DNA of 64,000 nt from Hyaloperonospora brassicae (lineage: Eukaryota; Oomycota; Peronosporomycetes; Peronosporales; Peronosporaceae), in NCBI GenBank assembly GCA_947650285.1, contig CANTFL010000334.1, forward strand, positions 58,047 to 122,046. Direction: 5' to 3'. The notes under the pieces were generated by a model. It saw nothing but the letters and a program-made list of their open reading frames with translations, was not told the DNA's origin and ran no database searches. Shown piece by piece: positions 62,335 through 64,000 of the stretch. How positions within the stretch are numbered: the stretch's first letter is position 1; each line of letters starts with the position of its first letter. The position numbers and the translations under genes were made by a program.

Positions 62335-62888
62335 ATGCTGCAACAACAATTCGTCAAAGCTCCAGATAGGCGAAATTTTGAAGTTACAGCCGACGTTCAT
62401 GTGATGGCCTTTGCTAATTATTGGGCGTTGAGTAGTGCAATGCAAATTTACGACGAAATGTTCCAGCCGTTTTGGTTTTTTGGTAGAGTCTTGAATATGG
62501 GAGATAAATTGCCACCCGCGTAGCGCAAAGAGCTAGCTCTTCTTCAGCTGCTAAAATTTGCACAATTTTCTCGATGAAATAGTCATCCACTTATGCACTT
62601 GCTTCTCTGCGATGAAATGGATTTCTAAGGCCAAGTCGTCAGACGGTTGAGCTGTCAGCTTTGCTGTATTGCTCTCCTCGGCCCATCTGAAGATGAAGAT
62701 ACTGAGCGAGCGCGATGTGGACTTCGACCAGTAGTTGCAAGCGTTTGTCACGCTGACTATCGGCTCGACGAGACGTTAGGACACATTGCCTTACCCTCCA
62801 AAACGCGGCGACTGTTTGACTGAATCCTGATCTTTTCTATGTACGTGTGCATCCAGCATTCGTTTTATTTGTACTGTCGATTGACATC
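62335..62888 (+). pseudogene. Element X RNase H and start of a second RNase H
   Basis: FEVTADVHVMAFANYWALSS and LNMGDKLPPA-stop-RKELALLQLLKF match the RT-linked RNase H of Ty3 elements. A tether follows with FAVLLSSAHLKMKILSERDV, DETLGHIALPSK and NPDLFYVRVHPAF. The last readable residues are VLFVLSIDI, the first strand of a second RNase H-like domain, cut at 62,888. Its continuation (GFGSCSW...) starts at 19,232 on the minus strand. Several stops are present. Confidence 0.75.
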
Positions 62889-62896
62889 TTAGGAAT
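62881..62896. other. Right inversion breakpoint (62,888/62,889)
   Basis: Plus-strand X pol (..VLSIDI, ending GACATC at 62,888) abuts minus-strand Y pol (..DxPIPK, ending CCTAA at 62,889 on the minus strand) with no spacer. In Y the next expected residues, N-Q/K-K-D-L/I, are those that open the plus-strand fragment at 19,234. Confidence 0.8.
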
Positions 62897-64000
62897 TGGT
62901 TAATCAACTATGGTTTTACCTTAGCTGGATCCGCTCGAACGCCTTTCTTCCCAATGAAGCACCCTAAAAAGGAATCTCTTCTGCAACAAAGATGCACTTA
63001 GATGAAGTGGCATACGACCAATTTGTGCGCATGAACTCGAACGCCACTCGTAAATGGTCGATATGATTGTCCACGTCTAACCGATCGATCATAGCACGAC
63101 TATGGACAAAGATGTCATTAAAGTAGGTCTGTGCATAACCTCGGTGAGGCCGAAACAGTTGAGTCACAAGACGATTGAATGTAGCCGATGCATTTATAGC
63201 CCTTGCGGCATAACAAGCTACTCTCAGAGCATACCGCTCGGAGTGCTGACTGCTGTCAGCGGAATATCTCTTTCTCGCATGAGAAGCTGGTAGTAACCAT
63301 AGACTAAGGCGAGCGCACTGTACATTGTACATCCCACCAAATTGTTCTGAAGAACATCCTTCCTCGGAACTGGTGTCTGAGCCGGGATGGTGGTCGCATT
63401 AAGCTTATTGTAAGCATGAACAATGCGCCACTATCCATTGAGCTTTTTGACACAGAAGGTCGGTGTGTAATAGGGAGGTTTGCTCTCACGAACCATACTG
63501 GCCGCGTGCTTTGCACGAAAGAAGTCATCAATGACGTCACACTGTTCATTTGGTAAAGGCCACTACCGTGTTATGTGGTATTTAGTTCCAGGAACCAAGT
63601 CAATTTAATGACGTACACCTCTATCAGGCGGTAAGACAGACAGAGGGTCGTAACACACCACATCTTCAAATCCCTGAACCAAAGAATAGAACTGATCAAG
63701 AGGATCTTATGGATCGAGGAACCGCTACGCGCACCAAGTGTCACTTTTGTGTCCTCCAGGACGGACTCGTCCAATAGCGTGGATGATTTCAACTCAACAT
63801 CCGGCCGAATAACTGCTAACTCGTACAATTCTTCTGTCTGCAAGGCTTGGCTATATTATCTGTCAGACATTTCGCCAAGGTCAAAGCGAGTATCCAATGA
63901 TGGGAGAATCTCAAGACTAATGTTGCCATCAACATGACCAGTCACTCCATTGACAAGTGTATATAGTGTATCATTACTATTATCACTTCGTGACTTCCTA
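62889..64000 (-). pseudogene. Element Y pol: protease-RT linker and reverse transcriptase, running off the window
   Basis: From the right edge the minus strand reads VELKSSTLLDESVLEDTKVT, then PPDRGVRH-stop-IDLVPGTKYHVTRQWPLP, ESKPPYYTPTFCVKKLNG, WRIVHAYNKLNATTIPAQTP, SALALVYGYYQLLMRERDIP, VSTPSGML, STFNRLVTQLFRPH and the catalytic block YFNDIFVHS (about 63,120), where YFDD is normal: the first catalytic Asp of the pair is Asn. It then reads EEIPF and, in the next frame, LGCFIGKKGVRADPAKVK, and is cut after PIPK at 62,889. Stops and shifts occur throughout. The 5' part of Y lies beyond the window. Confidence 0.85.

Noticed and set aside
1..64000. CRISPR arrays, bacterial operons, rRNA
   Set aside because: No regular spacer-repeat arrays, no Shine-Dalgarno-led dense genes, no rRNA-like conserved blocks; the content is eukaryotic transposons.

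Overview
The window reads as repeat-dominated nuclear DNA of an oomycete, most likely Peronosporales (Phytophthora or a downy mildew). I base this on the protein-level style of the Ty3/gypsy pol and gag fragments and of the hAT-like transposase, recognised from memory; no search was run. I found no intact cellular gene. Two kinds of DNA alternate: GC-richer blocks with readable but broken transposon genes (about 10.7-23.3, 34.0-36.6 and 54.0-64.0 kb), and long AT-rich tracts (0.06-10.6, 23.3-34.0, 36.6-54.0 kb) where reading frames are short and almost nothing can be named apart from a decayed copia-like gag/protease, minisatellites and small inverted repeats.

Left block, 11.4-23.3 kb: an LTR (11.6-12.6), a long decayed + strand ORF of unknown function (13.2-16.5), the 3' half of a Ty3 pol on the - strand (16.7-19.23), then the 3' half of a second Ty3 pol on the + strand (19.23-21.65), followed by an ORF antisense to it and a 3' LTR (22.58-23.27).

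Right block, 54.0-64.0 kb: a second copy of the first LTR in opposite orientation (54.04-54.99), a leader carrying antisense coding remnants, gag, protease, RT and RNase H of a + strand Ty3 element (57.8-62.89), which stops abruptly against a - strand RT of another element (62.89-64.0).

The two abrupt junctions explain each other. The + element cut at 62,888 continues, within about one base, in the - element cut at 19,232. The - element cut at 62,889 continues in frame in the + element starting at 19,233. Re-inverting 19,233-62,888 therefore rebuilds two pol genes at once and also brings the two inverted LTRs into direct orientation around one of them. I infer a clean 43.7-kb inversion (or an assembly/strand error) with both breakpoints inside retroelements. 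The rebuilt first element (called X here) is about 16.5 kb from LTR to LTR, has two RNase H domains, and carries coding sequence on the opposite strand on both sides of gag-pol. The second element (Y) also has an antisense ORF between its chromodomain and 3' LTR, overlapping the pol end. Both are extensively broken by stops and frameshifts.

Inside the inverted segment lies a structurally complete hAT element (33,976-36,572) with 20-bp terminal inverted repeats and a perfect 8-bp target duplication; its transposase is a pseudogene.
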